This document shows positions 35,300 through 46,872 of a stretch of DNA of 64,000 bases, piece after piece. The stretch is from Phoronis australis (lineage: Eukaryota > Phoronida > Phoronidae). The stretch lies in the NCBI GenBank assembly GCA_002633005.1, contig NMRA01000309.1, positions 122,001-186,000 on the forward strand. Direction: 5' to 3'. Position numbers and translations under genes: made by a program. The number at the start of each line of letters is the position of its first letter. Positions within the stretch are counted from its first letter, which is position 1. The notes under the pieces were generated by a model. It had not been told where the DNA came from and did no database searches. It saw only the letters and a list, made by a program, of their open reading frames with translations.

Positions 35300-35686
35300 T
35301 GATTCTGAAAATCAGGTCCAACGTTCTCAGCTATGGTTTGCGTGTCTTGGAACCATTCAACCCAGACATAGAACTTCCGTCGATGTTTGTTCTTAACGCT
35401 TGCACTTTGTCAACTGCTGTGTCAGTGAGCTTGTAAACCTCTACAATTTCATAATCTCATTTTTGAAGCTCGGCACTAAACCTATTGATGTTGTCAAGTC
35501 CATACAAAAGAGCTATACGCGCAACTAAATTTTAACCGTTTATCATAGACTGCTTCAAACCTTGCGCTTTTGTAGAAGACGATGTATCCCAGGACCAATT
35601 TGCATCTCTTGAAATTTTCCGAATAAACGTCCCAATGTCTGAACACTTGAAACTCGAAGTTGTAACACCAAATAAACGCTCATAGG
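35300..35686 (-). pseudogene. hAT transposase upstream fragment with stops
   Basis: Reads RDANWSWDTSSSTKAQGLKQ, then after an in-frame stop LVARIALLYGLDNINRFSAE, another stop, then YEIVEVYKLTDTAVDKVQAL. The W-x-W-D-T...KA-x-G-L and 'L-x-x-K/Q' order matches ZMYM1-like hAT proteins. At least two stops show it is dead. Confidence 0.7.
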
Positions 35687-36736
35687 CCTGACATTTCATC
35701 GGGTGGGCCTTTCTGCGGAATTTCCCAATATAGAAGACGGCACTGATTTTTTAATTATTGCGGGTAGGAAGGCGGTTAGTGCTGAGATCAGAACCAGGGT
35801 TCCATAGGAGGCTTATTGAACAACGCGCTAGTTCCGCAGAGAAAGTGCAGCATACCCGCAATTTCTGGTACTGTACACTGTTCGCGAATGCGGCCACCTT
35901 GCCAATATGAGTGCCCCCGGGTTCATTCCTGGGATAGGCATAACTTGCTAGAGTATATCTTGAAACGGACTCGGGACCAAACTACAGCACCACAATGGCC
36001 CTCACAAAGGATCAAACAATCCTTCGGAAAATGAATTTTTTAAAGCATACACATTACATGTACACTGTATGTTCAATGCGCAAGACAATTTTATTAGACA
36101 CCTGTCAATTTAGTTATAAACGTGTGGAATGTAAATAACATGTCAAAAAGGCGTGGCAGATGAGGTAAAACGTTGCACATCGATTCACCTGAACATCAGG
36201 GTTGCAGTACCACAATATTTTCTCAAATCGTATCAAAACATATCTTAAGAATAAAGACACTACTTACTTAAAAGCAACTGTAGTACGTTCTTTACTTTTT
36301 CCGTGGTGGATCCATCAAAGTGCTTGGCTGTGTCAGGGTTGGATTGCATAAAACTTCAAAATTATCTTTTGCATAAGTTTGATTGTTGCATGACGTCAGG
36401 TGCATTGTTAAACAAAAACAACGTGGCGCGTGATAATGTAACGTCATTGTTGCTACGCAGCGTGTAACTCAGTTTTATGCGACTGGGCCCAGAAGTGTTG
36501 ACAGAAGCACACTTAAAATCTGAACAGCGCGCGACTTGCCGATGAGTCGCGAAAACTCGAAGTGCGTTGCTTTTCGTGATTGCAGCAAATCACTATGCGA
36601 AGAAATTATGTTTTTCGGGGTGAGTCCTCTCAATTTTTTCGAGGTGGGTTACTTGGGGTTCACCCACTCTAGGTGTACCATTTTCGTTTTGCAAGCGACG
36701 TTTTTTATTTTTTTGATCCTGTCTCAAGGGGCGGTT

Positions 36737-36751
36737 NNNNNNNNNNNNNNN
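36737..36751. other. Assembly gap (15 N)
   Basis: N run next to a homopolymer of C. Confidence 1.
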
Positions 36752-36779
36752 CCCCCCCCCCGTAGATCCGCCACTGGGC

Positions 36780-37030
36780 GGATGATATCTTTTGAGCCCG
36801 GTGGATATCAACGAAACTTTACATAGTATGATGACTATGTGCCAGCAAATTGTGTTCCTCGACAAAGGTGTTTCAGGCGTTGTTTAAAGGAAGAGCTTTT
36901 CTGGGTTATATCTAGAGAGCTGATTGACAGATTTCAATGAAAATTGACACTGCAGTATATGATGACAATGCGCTGGTACCGTTTGATTTTCGAGCAGATT
37001 TGACTACTGCAGCACCTCCTAGTGGCCCTT
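36780..37030 (+). repeat. Repeat monomer of the 'CCCCTAGTGGC' family
   Basis: Contains 'gatttcaatgaaaattgaca' and 'agcacctcctagtggccctt'; continues the array that the hAT element interrupts. Confidence 0.55.
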
Positions 37031-37077
37031 AGAAACATAACATATCCGATACACCGTGGGAGCATGTCAACGCCCCA

Positions 37078-38011
37078 GCATTGCTCTAGTTATTATTTTT
37101 GTTGCCTGCCTCTGTGTCGACCAAACCAATTAGATAATCAGTATTGAAGCGGGCTCGTGGATTTTCAGACGTCCACTGTGGTGCGCCCTAGTAGCACATG
37201 ATTTTCCTCATCTGCGACGGTATATTCTAAACTCTTTTTTGCAATATTTTGGACATTTGGCTAGGGTATTCCTACTAATTTGGCCACAGATGGACGGATC
37301 CGAATACCGCTGTGCCTCCTAATGGATTTTTTGTCACGTTTGCCTCTGTAACTTTGAATTTTCTTGATGGATATTCATTGAATTTGGAAAATCGTTTTGA
37401 AAAAGACGAGACGCCTTCCCCTCAGTTTCGTGTGGATTCGAAGTATTCGGTACGACCCAATGGCCATTTTAGTTATACTACTGAACACAAACAGAAATGT
37501 ACCGTTCACGGTGCAATCGTGGTCACATTTTAATGTTCCGTGTTGGTCTTGTTCAGAAATAGTTGTGTGGAATTTAAGACTAAATTTCTGACGTCTTTTA
37601 AGCTTTAAAAGTCATCTTTTATGATGCAGGTCCCTCCAGATTGAAAACATAAATCATCTGTTGTTTTCTAAACGCATTAACAGATTGTTGAGGTGTCACG
37701 TAAGATTAGATAGTGACTAAGTAATTATTATACCTGAATGATTTTACGCATCGGGATTATGTACCTGAATCGGTAATAATTATAGCGTTCAATAAAACCG
37801 CACTTTCTTTTATCATTAGTTGGCGCTTACTGACGTAGGGTACTGTTAGTCTTCAGTTTTTTTCTTGGTTTATTGCTTTGCTTACGATGTCATAATAAGA
37901 TCAAATGTTTACGTTATTTCTAATCGCGACATAAATTAAAGGGTTTTCTATTGAAAAATTAAGTTTCGATTTATAGCACTTAGCATCATCTCGTCCTTTA
38001 CTCAATTTAAA
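37078..38011. repeat. 0.93-kb direct repeat, copy 1
   Basis: About 99% identical to 38034-38968; the differences seen are a handful of substitutions and one T indel. It stops at the single N at 38012. The small open frames in both copies are equivalent and show no family signature. Confidence 0.95.
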
Positions 38012-38033
38012 NCCGTGTAGTTTAGGTACCTTG

Positions 38034-38968
38034 GCATTGCTCTAGTTATTATTTTTGTTGCCTGCCTCTGTGTCGACCAAACCAATTAGATAATCAGTAT
38101 TGAAGCGGGCTCGTGGATTTTCAGACGTCCACTGTGGTGCGCCCTAGTAGCACATGATTTTTCCTCATCTGCGACGGTATATTCTAAACTCTTTTTTGCA
38201 ATATTTTGGAAATTTGGCTAGGGTATTCCTACTAATTTGGCCACAGATGGACGGATCCGAATACCGCTGTGCCTCCTAATGGATTTTTTGTCACGTTTGC
38301 CTCTGTAACTTTGAATTTTCTTGATGGGTATTCATTGAATTTGGAAAATCGTTTTGAAAAAGACGAGACGCTTTCCCCTCAGTTTCGTGCGGATTCGAAG
38401 TATTCGGTACGACCCAATGGCCATTTTAGTTATACTACTGAACACAAACAGAAATGTACCGTTCACGGTGCAATCGTGGTCACATTTTAATGTTCCGTGT
38501 TGGTCTTGTTCAGAAATAGTTGTGTGGAATTTAAGACAAAATTTCTGACGTCTTTTAAGCTTTAAAAGTCATCTTTTATGATGCAGGTCCCTCCAGATTG
38601 AAAACATAAATCATGTGTTGTTTTCTAAACGCATTAACAGATTGTTGAGGTGTCACGTAAGATTAGATAGTGACTAAGTAATTATTATACCTGAATGATT
38701 TTACGCATCGGGATTATGTACCTGAATCGGTAATAATTATAGCGTTCAATAAAACCGCACTTTCTTTTATCATTAGTTGGCGCTTACTGACGTAGGGTAC
38801 TGTTAGTCTTCAGTTTTTTTCTTGGTTTATTGCTTTGCTTACGATGTCATAATAAGATCAAATGTTTACGTTATTTCTAATCGCGACATAAATTAAAGGG
38901 TTTTCTATTGAAAAATTAAGTTTCGATTTATAGCACTTAGCATCATCTCGTCCTTTACTCAATTTAAA
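38034..38968. repeat. 0.93-kb direct repeat, copy 2
   Basis: See copy 1. The level of difference is what two alleles of an outbred animal would show, and the N between the copies marks a contig join. Confidence 0.95.
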
Positions 38969-39495
38969 GGCTTGGCTTGGAAAGAACTGGCAGTCCGTTA
39001 TTTTTTCAGACCAAGCTCATAAAATTTCAGGTCACTGCGTGAGCAATGAATAACTGTTTGAAGCCATGAAATCACCTCTAATTTGACTTAGGAACAATAC
39101 GATAGCAGTTTCATAATGGTAAGTGTCCTAAATCAAAACTTGTTTTTACGGTGACCACGGATTTAATACAGCTGAAGGTGTTGAACAATGCATTGCTTAT
39201 CGTGCGTTACCTTCGAGCTTGGCGATATTGTCACTTTACCTTTTGTTCTGGGGTATCAAACAGTTAAAGAAACCTCTACGGTAGTCACTTGCTAATGCAT
39301 CATTGCCTTCAATGTTGAAAGACAAATGCAGGAATCAACTAAAACTCATACCCCCCTATCTCACAAATTGGACATTATGGTCCTTGGTGGGTGGTCCCAC
39401 AGTTGCCGTGTAATTCACTAAATTTGCCCATTTAGCAGATTTCGAAAGGAGTTTTCAAATTTTCCTCCAAACTTTTGAGGGTTGTCGACGGATAC

Positions 39496-39629
39496 AGAAA
39501 GTTATTTTGTTTCAAAGAATTGGATGCGTTTTTAATATCTGTTAATAAGGCCAAAACCGAGTTTGGTATCCTTTTTAAGTTATTAAAACTTGAAAAAACG
39601 TTCAAGGTTTGTTGATTATCTGCTATCCT
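39496..39629. repeat. 134-bp direct repeat, copy 1, ending at an N
   Basis: Identical, as far as I can read, to 40258-40391 and ends at the N at 39630. A diverged relative, including its left extension from 39440, is at 46.49-46.64 kb, so the sequence is also an interspersed repeat. Confidence 0.9.
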
Positions 39630-40090
39630 NACGCTGTTGTGGTTGCTCGGCCTAAACGCTGGGGTAAAATATATATTCAATGAACGTGACCATGGTGAGG
39701 CTACTAGACCGGGCCCGGCCACTTTTCCGCCCGGCGTGATTTTGGCAAATTCACAACCATAATTTTAATTAGGTTGAAACATAACCACTATATTTTTTAA
39801 ATTATGCTTGAATTATACATGGTGATATACATGTTAGGTTTTATTCTCTGCGATATTTTCTTTTTCGTTCAATGTCTCGTTAGCCAACAACACTGAGCCC
39901 AGCAGACCGGACTGGCTGACGGTGGCCGCGGCACGACACGGCAGCTGATGGTTCACCAATACAAGTAGAAACGTCTGTATTTAATGTTCTATCAACACAA
40001 GATTCAGTTCACACAAGAATGTCACATGACTTTAAGCAGCGCTGCCTGTTAGTAAAGCATCATTGCATCCAGCGCCATCTGTTTGCCGTA

Positions 40091-40170
40091 AAGGTTTTGG
40101 ATGAGCGGGTACCTTTTGCGTCGGCGACCATCAAACTCAAGGTCCCGGGTTCGACTCCGTCCTCGGTTTC
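40091..40170 (+). repeat. tRNA-like (pol III A/B box) segment
   Basis: A box 'tggatgagcggg' at 40098-40109 matches 11 of 12 positions of TRGCNNARYNGG; B box 'ggttcgactcc' at 40148-40158 is a perfect GGTTCGANTCC. Spacing is tRNA-like. The acceptor and T stems do not pair, so a SINE head or tRNA relic is more likely than a tRNA gene. Confidence 0.35.
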
Positions 40171-40257
40171 CCGCCAAATCGTTATCTCACTAGTGAGATA
40201 ACTTTATGGGTTATTACACGGTTGTATCTGCCATTTGACGCTAATATTGTGGTATAA

Positions 40258-40391
40258 AGAAAGTTATTTTGTTTCAAAGAATTGGATGCGTTTTTAATAT
40301 CTGTTAATAAGGCCAAAACCGAGTTTGGTATCCTTTTTAAGTTATTAAAACTTGAAAAAACGTTCAAGGTTTGTTGATTATCTGCTATCCT
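40258..40391. repeat. 134-bp direct repeat, copy 2
   Basis: Second copy of 39496-39629; here it continues without an N into 'tgggcattttatccaaagga'. Confidence 0.9.
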
Positions 40392-40682
40392 TGGGCATTT
40401 TATCCAAAGGATTGACGTTTTATCTCAAGAAAGGTGTAAAATACCCCAGATAGTTTTCCTTTAAACAATCGTCAATTCTCACTGGTAGACAATAACTACC
40501 GGTAACCAACATAGATCGTTGAAAGTAAATAATACACTGTAAGAGAGTCGTAACTCACTATTTTTCTATTTCGAAAATTCAACGAGAAATGCTTCTCGTC
40601 ATTGGTAAATTTCTTCAGATTCACGTTTTTACACATTTCCATAGAAATCGGTGCATTTTATCCCAGAGCCAGAGGGAAGCGG

Positions 40683-40690
40683 TATATATA
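40683..40690 (+). promoter_or_regulatory. TATA box candidate
   Basis: TATATATA 43 bp before the ATG of the small open frame at 40733. Confidence 0.45.
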
Positions 40691-40732
40691 TTTGTCTTGC
40701 GTAGAGAAGTCTAAAGTATTTTTCTGAAAATA

Positions 40733-40897
40733 ATGGCAGTGGCTAATGTCTCGCATATGTATACAGACGGCTCATTATATTGTGTGGGGGCGAAACGCGC
40801 TTTTGATCGGATTTCAAGTTTTGTGAACTCTGAGACGGGCAAAGGGGAGTACAAGAGTTTTGTTTGTCGACATTTTAGTACAATTTTAGAGAGATAA
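40733..40897 (+). CDS. Possible small intronless gene, 54 aa, unknown
   Basis: A complete frame (MAVANVSHMYTDGSLYCVGA ... HFSTILER) sits between a TATA box at 40683 and a canonical AATAAA at 40971-40976, followed by GT-rich sequence. That compact order is what suggests a gene. I do not recognise the protein. YTDGSLYCVGA resembles the start of LINE-type RNase H domains (Y-T-D-G-S), so it could be a retroelement scrap. No signal peptide or membrane segment is seen. Confidence 0.3.
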   Translation: MAVANVSHMYTDGSLYCVGAKRAFDRISSFVNSETGKGEYKSFVCRHFSTILER

Positions 40898-40970
40898 GAT
40901 ACACTTTAATGTTATAATCATCAAACCCCACTTCCACATGGTGAATTTTACAATTTGAAACTGTTTTATT

Positions 40971-40976
40971 AATAAA
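40971..40976 (+). promoter_or_regulatory. Poly(A) signal candidate
   Basis: AATAAA 74 bp after the stop of the 54-aa frame, followed by 'tgttttgctggtggtttta'. Confidence 0.45.
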
Positions 40977-40979
40977 GTT

Positions 40980-42700
40980 ATGAACATGTTTTGCTGGTGG
41001 TTTTATGTTCAGTGTCGCACAGAGTTTAATTACCTTGTGTATGCCAGGTTACGTGAGTACGAACTAATTCACGTGATGAACAGATTAGAGAGCTCTGTCA
41101 GCTCTTGAAAATATATAGCCACGAGATTTTCAACAATTTTCTAGATTTTGTCTTAGTCAATGACATTACACATAGAATGTATTTTTGATCACAGATATTA
41201 TCGTTGGTAGGCAGTGTCGAGCGATATCACGTTAAGCCTGGATAAACAATGATTAAAGTGCTTTCCTTAAAGTACGCAGTGTGCACGAAGTATCAGACAT
41301 ATTAATCAGCCGTGTTTTTTTAAATACAATAACACCCTGATATGTGCATGTAAATTCTGTATTAAATGTCACAGATTTTCGCCTATTGTAAATTTTGTTG
41401 TTTTGTGTCCACAAAAATTCACTGACTGAACGGCTAAAAGAAGATAATACTGTACATATCAAACCTGGTAGAAAGTGATGAAAAGAGGAGAAAACAAATG
41501 CAAGTGCTTTCAGTTTATACCAGGGATATCTGCACAAGTCAAGGAGTCAACTGAGTACGTTGAACGTTGTATTTCCGTGATGTGCTAGTTAGACCCCTCT
41601 TTATTTACGCTACGAGAAAGCTTCAGAATCTAAACAATCTGGTATGGTGGGCACGCATCGTTTCAAATCGTCACTTGCTTGTGAAAATGCTCGCTTCTCT
41701 TCACAGCAGCCTCGACACGGATTTTAAAACTGCCATGAAAGCATCTTTTTACCACTGGCATTAACTTGTTCGTTGCCTGATTGGATCTGATTTCTGGACT
41801 TCCTTTGGTAAAAAGTGGCATTTCGTCATTGCTTTGAGCCAAGATCGATGAGCTGCTGGGACATGGTGCCAGGTCATTTGCCGAACATGATCTCGTCTCA
41901 TTGATACATCGGTCACAAAATTTCCGACGCCTTTCCGAAGAGTTTGCAGCAGAAGAACGGTGATGTTGGTCTGGAGTCGGAAACTGGCGTCAAAAATGTC
42001 CAATCACCACTGGTGATCTGACGTGCTGTGCATCGGAACAGAACTCAGTCGGTAGGATCTGCCGAGCCTCACCAGATATGTGACCAGGGCACGAGAAACA
42101 ACTCGAGATCGATTGTATTGCGGTAAACCGTCTCAGGAACTGGGTCCATGGCAGCTGTGGTACATAAACGGCAGGCTAGCGCGATAATTCGTGCACGTTT
42201 TTGGTTAATAGTCGAGAGAAGCTGGTCTTGAGTATATAATCATCGTGCTGTCCTAGTAGAAATAATATTGATGATTTGTGTGCTGCATAAAGATGGTCAG
42301 GTTTATTTGAAGTGTGATCTTTCTCGCTGTGTGAAGCCTCGAAACTGGCTACACAACAATGCAAGAGCTTCGCAAAGCGTTGAATACGTCCACGACTGCT
42401 CCGTAGGGGAGCGGTTGTTAGTTTCATGTAACAAAATTAGACTTATTTCGCCCATATAGATTACAAAGCTGCAATCTACTGATGCAGGGCATCTCCATGC
42501 AGTCATACCCCTCTGTCAAGGTCCATGAACAAAATGTCAAGTCGTTTTGACAACAATCAACGGACAGGCAATATTTTGTCAAAAACTGAAATAGCTAACG
42601 AGGGTGTCCACTCTAGCCTGGTTTCAGCATGTAGCGTGCAGTCAGACTCGTGGAAGCCGAAAATGCAATAAAGTTACTGACTGTAATGAGCTGATGCTCG
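40980..42700. other. No gene recognised
   Basis: Several open frames of 60-95 codons occur on both strands; none shows a family signature or splice structure I can defend. Confidence 0.45.
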
Positions 42701-42720
42701 GACAGTAAGGTTATAAATGT

Positions 42721-42910
42721 GTTACCATCACCCAACATGGACTTAAACGTATATAAATGTGTTACCATCACCCAACATGGACTTAAACGTATATAAATGT
42801 GTTACCATCACCCAACGTGGACTTAAACGTATATAAATGTGTTACCATCACCCAACATGGACTTAAACGTATATAAATGTGTTACCATCACCCAACATGG
42901 ACTTAAACGT
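42721..42910. repeat. Tandem repeat, 40 bp x 4.75
   Basis: The unit starts 'gttaccatcacccaacatgg' and ends 'acttaaacgtatataaatgt'. Copies are nearly identical (one copy has acgtgg for acatgg). Confidence 0.95.
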
Positions 42911-45470
42911 AGCCTTTCCGTTCGGAGGACCATCCTTCGTGGCTAAGGTACTTCATATTTAGTATTTAATCTATGGTCGACGTCGTTTTTATGACAAATC
43001 AGGAGCCAGAATATATCCGTCCGAGCCATGTTGTACTGATATGGTGCTTGTCTAGTGTTCACTGACCCACACCTAACATGTCTTCATTCAAAGTTCCATC
43101 AAAATTGTAAATTCCATGAAAAATGGGCAAAAAGCATTACCAGAAATTATGATCTCTGAGTTAGAACGAAGTAAATCTGATGGTACATTCTCCAAAGGGT
43201 AAATAACAACTAGTCCTTAAAGCTCGTTGGAAATAGTCCAATTCGCTTATGCGTCCTACAAATTTTTTACTTAGACTACGCGATCGTGAATTAAATTCTT
43301 GAATATGTGCAAGAAAACTTGTGAAAAATGAATCTCACCAAAGAGTTCTTGTCGCACCCTCCATCCCAATTTCCTGTCTTTAACAAGACATGAACAGTCT
43401 TCACTTTAACTTCACAACGCAAGGAATTTTCATTTCTTCCTGTTGGGTTGACTAAAAATGAAAATCGAAAAAAGGCCTTTTACTCTCATAAAATCGGTCT
43501 CTTAATATTCCTATCGTGATAGGGCTCAATTTGAGTTTATTGGGGTGGCCAATGCTAAAACTCTAAAAAATTAGAAAAGAAATGAATTATATAACTAAAT
43601 TGCTACAGATTCCGCAAATTGATCTAAAGCAACTTTTGCAATTAGGGCGTCCCGGATTACACTGAGAGACAGAACTTTCCTTTGTTCCGGAGGTAAGAAA
43701 GCGCTTTACTTTCATTTACTTAGTTTTGGAATATCAGGCACATCTTCATTGCGTGTCGGAAGCGGTCGAACTGAATGGTCGTGGAAATCACATTCCGGAA
43801 TTCAACCGTTTAAAGGTACCAGAATTGAAAAGTATCTTCAAGAAAGGGGATTCTTTTGGGTTCGATAGTAACTCAACGAACTTGCTTTATCCACGAAAGC
43901 CGCAATTTCTTGTCTATGGTTGATGTCGGGAAGGTGACGAACTTAACACCACACATCCACGGATATTTGTCAAATTTATCCAACTTTCTCGCGCCGGAGT
44001 TGTAGCCCACATCACATCAGTAATACATTGTTTGCATTGGAAAAACCAATAGAGTGATGCAACGGAAAAACAAAATTATACAAGCATACGAAAGCAACGA
44101 AGAACACGTTGAATTCCAATGGCGCGAAAACGCCAAGCTCCACAAGTGCTCGGCGGATATTGCGGCGAGATTCGAGTGTCTCTGTGTAATCCGAAATGTC
44201 CATATTCTTGGATGTTTGAGAGATGCCTGAAATCGCAGCAGATTCCTCAGTAACTGGACAAGAATGCATCAGCGCCCCAGTTTGTCGCCAGTTTGAAGAA
44301 GGTGTGTCTACTACGGAAATAGTGGACTTTTGTCATTCACAATGTCAACAAATACAATCAAACGAGAATCACTGAGTCTTCTTGTAACACATACCAATGC
44401 CCAACTTTTCCTACCTCAACTACACGCACACGAGGCCGCTGCTACAGTCTAACTGCAGAGTGCCATTTTCGCCGGAAAGGGATTGTTCTTCCGAGCACTC
44501 ATTGCCTGACACGTCAATGTGGCAAACATTGACAAAAAGTTTCCAACGTTAGCTGCAGCAGAGAAGTCGCAAAAATTTGTGAAAAGCGTTAATGCTCCGG
44601 TGCCTAGCCAGAATATTCAATAGACTGACCCAAAGCTGGAATTCAATTAAGCGACTGTCCGGGACAGGTGGTTCTATCTCTTCACGGCTACATACAGTAC
44701 ATCAATATTAGCGTCTATAAATCAATTTCCTGAATAGCATTTGATCGTATGTTCTTTTAATAATTTATTTTTCAAAATCCACCAAGGAAAAGACAAAACA
44801 CATCTATACACGTACGCACACGCACACACGCGCGCGAGCACGCGCGCGTCGTTTAACTTACAAAATCATGGTTGTTGCAGATAACATGGAACTCTAGTTC
44901 TGAAATGGCAACTCCTGCACGTGACCAATGAGATCGCGACCCCGAGACTAGCCGCGAAAGTTTGCACTGAGAGTTTCCGGCTGTCTGCTCGACTCAGTTT
45001 TGATCAACTGTTGGAGTTACAAAATCAAGTCTAATTTCATTGCTTCGCTTCAATTTCATTTTGACATTTTTGTTCATGAAGCGAGACTCTTGAGCTACGG
45101 TTCTAGGCAACCAGAGATTTTCCGGCAAAAGTCAAAAAGCCGACAATTACATTGGTCATTCTTTATACCCACCGGCCCGTGGCCAATGATACCTTTTCAT
45201 CTCCAATCTTAGAACCGCTTTTGACAACTATAAATTAGGAGTTTTTCAAGAAGACAATTTTGGGTGCTAAAATAACGTTACTATATTTTACACTAAGAAG
45301 TGACACTTGGATTATGATTGTTTGTTTTGCAATTATAAACGAAAAGTTTAGCCCCTACTAGCAAGTGTGTTTACGTGACTTTCGAAAAAACTCTTTCCAT
45401 AATAATTCATTTCTGCAATGTTTACCTGTTACTGAGATACTTTTTGTGAATTCAATTTCTGAGCAGTGAA
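42911..45470. other. No gene recognised; mixed purine/pyrimidine CA-CG run
   Basis: At 44808-44850 there is an alternating 'acgcacacgcacacacgcgc' run that could adopt Z-DNA. Around 44909-44925 an E-box followed by CCAAT (cacgtgaccaatgag) may mark a promoter, but no gene is visible after it. Open frames here (for example 44012-44269 minus) remain unassigned. Confidence 0.4.
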
Positions 45471-45933
45471 TGTTATCTGTAGTATTTACCTATACCCGTG
45501 AAAAAAATGTAACGTTCACGTTGTAAAAAATCCAACTCATTACTTTGTGTAGTGCTGACAGTGTACAATGTTCTTGCCAATTGTCCAGCTCTAGGTCGAC
45601 TATCCCACTTTTTGATTTTTCCCGCTGTACCGCCACACTTCAAAATGTCCCACTTTTTGACACACGGCGACACTGACACATTATCATATACTGCTGTAAT
45701 TTCCCACGCCACACAGCATCATTTTCCCGTTCGACTAAAAGGAAAAATTGGACGTTTCATGGGTTGTCGAAGCACCTCCTATTGTCCATTCGACTTAAAA
45801 ACGCCGTCGGACGCTGCTGTCGGGGCGTTTTTGTGTTTTGCGGCGAACATTAATCCCTTGCGTTTTGGCTTAGACCTGGACGTCCCGCTTTTTTACCCGG
45901 AGGTCTCTGGAACGAACTGCAGGTTTTGTTGGT

Positions 45934-46172
45934 TTAGTTGTAAAGACGGCATCCAGTTACTGCGATACGCAACTGTCCTCGACTGTTGGTCCGCAGTTTG
46001 GTACGCTTGGCAGGTGTTCCGCTGCAATTTCGATATGACAGGACAGGAAGCACTGCCACAGTATTCGAGTGACTTGGGTCAACTGGTCCCGGGAACGAGG
46101 ACCTGCCATCTTTTTGATCTGGGCCACCGTCGTCATGTTGTCCAAATGTAGGGCCTGTCCTTCGTGGAACAC
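45934..46172 (-). pseudogene. Probable retroelement RNase H remnant (DIRS-like)
   Basis: The minus-strand frame from 46172 reads ALHLDNMTTVAQIKKMAGP then LTQVTRILWQCFLSCHIEIA and AEHLPSVPN. This order (D-N-x-T-x-V-x-x-I-x-x-x-G-G, then LW-x-x-x-L, then A-x-H-L-P-G-x-x-N) matches the RNase H of DIRS/Ngaro-type retrotransposons. After PN the match shifts to the neighbouring frame (RIAVTGCRLYN), so it is frameshifted. No RT or recombinase was recognised beside it. Confidence 0.45.
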
Positions 46173-46239
46173 ATGGTTTCATTAGTCACCAATACAATGT
46201 AGCTCCTAATGTGTTTTGCTTTAGAAGTGGATTGAAAAG

Positions 46240-46300
46240 AGTTCAATCTGTTCTTATGCTATTTGCAGACGATCTTTACAGCCTGATGGATGTGCAGGTT
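46240..46300 (+). pseudogene. Short LINE RT scrap (LFADD)
   Basis: The frame LKRVQSVLMLFADDLYSLMD has the catalytic F-A-D-D with hydrophobic lead typical of LINE reverse transcriptases. Only about 25 residues, so weak. Confidence 0.3.
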
Positions 46301-46493
46301 TATTATTGTTGTACTTCCAATGTGTTTATGCTTTCACCTCAGAGGAAACCTTGAGTAGTTGTTTAACAAAACTCTTTCCGTTGACGGATGATGATGTACC
46401 GTACTGTGCATGATACAAGGCAATCAACACACACTCGTCTCGTTCTTAGCTAAAAATATGCCGGGTCATGCGCACACGCTTGCCCGTTTACCT

Positions 46494-46640
46494 GACTTTG
46501 AAAGGAATTTTTAAATTTTCATCCAAACTTTTGAGGGTTGTCGAGTGTTACAAAGCATTATTTTGTTCCAGGGACGGAACTAGACGGGAAAGTCGTGGTT
46601 AGTATCTGTTAATAAGGCCAAAACCGGGTTTGATATCCCT
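46494..46640. repeat. Diverged copy of the 39.4-39.6 kb interspersed repeat
   Basis: Shares 'ccaaacttttgagggttgtc' and 'tatctgttaataaggccaaa' in the same order and orientation. Confidence 0.7.
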
Positions 46641-46643
46641 TTA

Positions 46644-46872
46644 ATGATAGTTAGGGATGCTTTTATGGAATTGTATTATTTAACAGAACGCTTAGTAATA
46701 AACGCCAACATGGCAACCGTCGCAATCCCGACTCAGGACAAGCAAGAGCTCATCAGTCCCGACTTCGCAGGTGGATCGTTAAGTTTTACAGGCTATCAAT
46801 TCGAACCGGAATACAGTGATGAAGAAATACTAGAGAGGCGCCGTGAACAAGCTCAGACAACGGAGTTATTTG
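46644..46872 (+). CDS. Exon with P2X7-ballast-type N-terminal motif
   Basis: From the ATG at 46710 the frame reads MATVAIPTQDKQ, then TGYQFEPEYSDEEILERRRE. The Y-x-F-E-P-E-Y/x-x-E-E-L block is the lead-in of invertebrate 'P2X purinoceptor 7-like' ballast-domain proteins. The exon ends at a good donor, TTTG|GTAAGC at 46873. At 47156 an acceptor-like CACAG is followed by 'cgacacctcttggcaa', recalling the 'DTSW' start of the Cys motif, but a TAA precedes it in that frame. So this is either the first exon of a gene whose second exon is lost or a decayed copy. It lies 400 bp left of a transposon carrying the same domain. Confidence 0.5.

Larger units (their letters stand above)
33531..36776 (-). 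mobile_element. Decayed hAT transposon, 3.25 kb
   Basis: Ends 'cagaggcggatctacg' and 'cgtagatccgccactg' form a hAT-like CAG...CTG TIR with one mismatch. Minus-strand remnants of a ZMYM1-type hAT transposase lie inside in the expected order. It is inserted in a repeat monomer (left flank 'catttttgcggg', right flank 'gcggatgatatc'), but the 8-bp target duplication is not clear. It contains a 15-base N run at 36737-36751 and one N at 34845. Confidence 0.75.

Noticed and set aside
37312-38548. Pair of homologous small ORFs (about 64-73 codons)
   Set aside because: Their duplication follows from the 0.93-kb repeat, probably an assembly effect, so it is not evidence of selection on the protein.
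37078-38968. LTR retrotransposon with 0.93-kb LTRs
   Set aside because: Only about 22 bp including an N separates the copies, with no internal region, primer site or target duplication; duplication or misassembly is simpler.
40091-40170. Functional tRNA gene
   Set aside because: A and B boxes are good but acceptor and T stems do not pair; kept only as a tRNA-like repeat.
42721-42910. CRISPR-like regular repeats
   Set aside because: Units are contiguous with no spacers, and the genome is eukaryotic; the same applies to 28859-28998.
44012-44269. Minus-strand frame with DYTETLESRRNIRRALVEL, slightly like the smoothelin motif
   Set aside because: Only about 12 residues resemble the 'DYEERRxIRxAIREL' pattern, and no neighbouring exons were found.
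45552-46151. 199-codon plus-strand open frame
   Set aside because: Its 3' third is antisense to the RNase H-like remnant, composition is irregular, and no family signature is seen.
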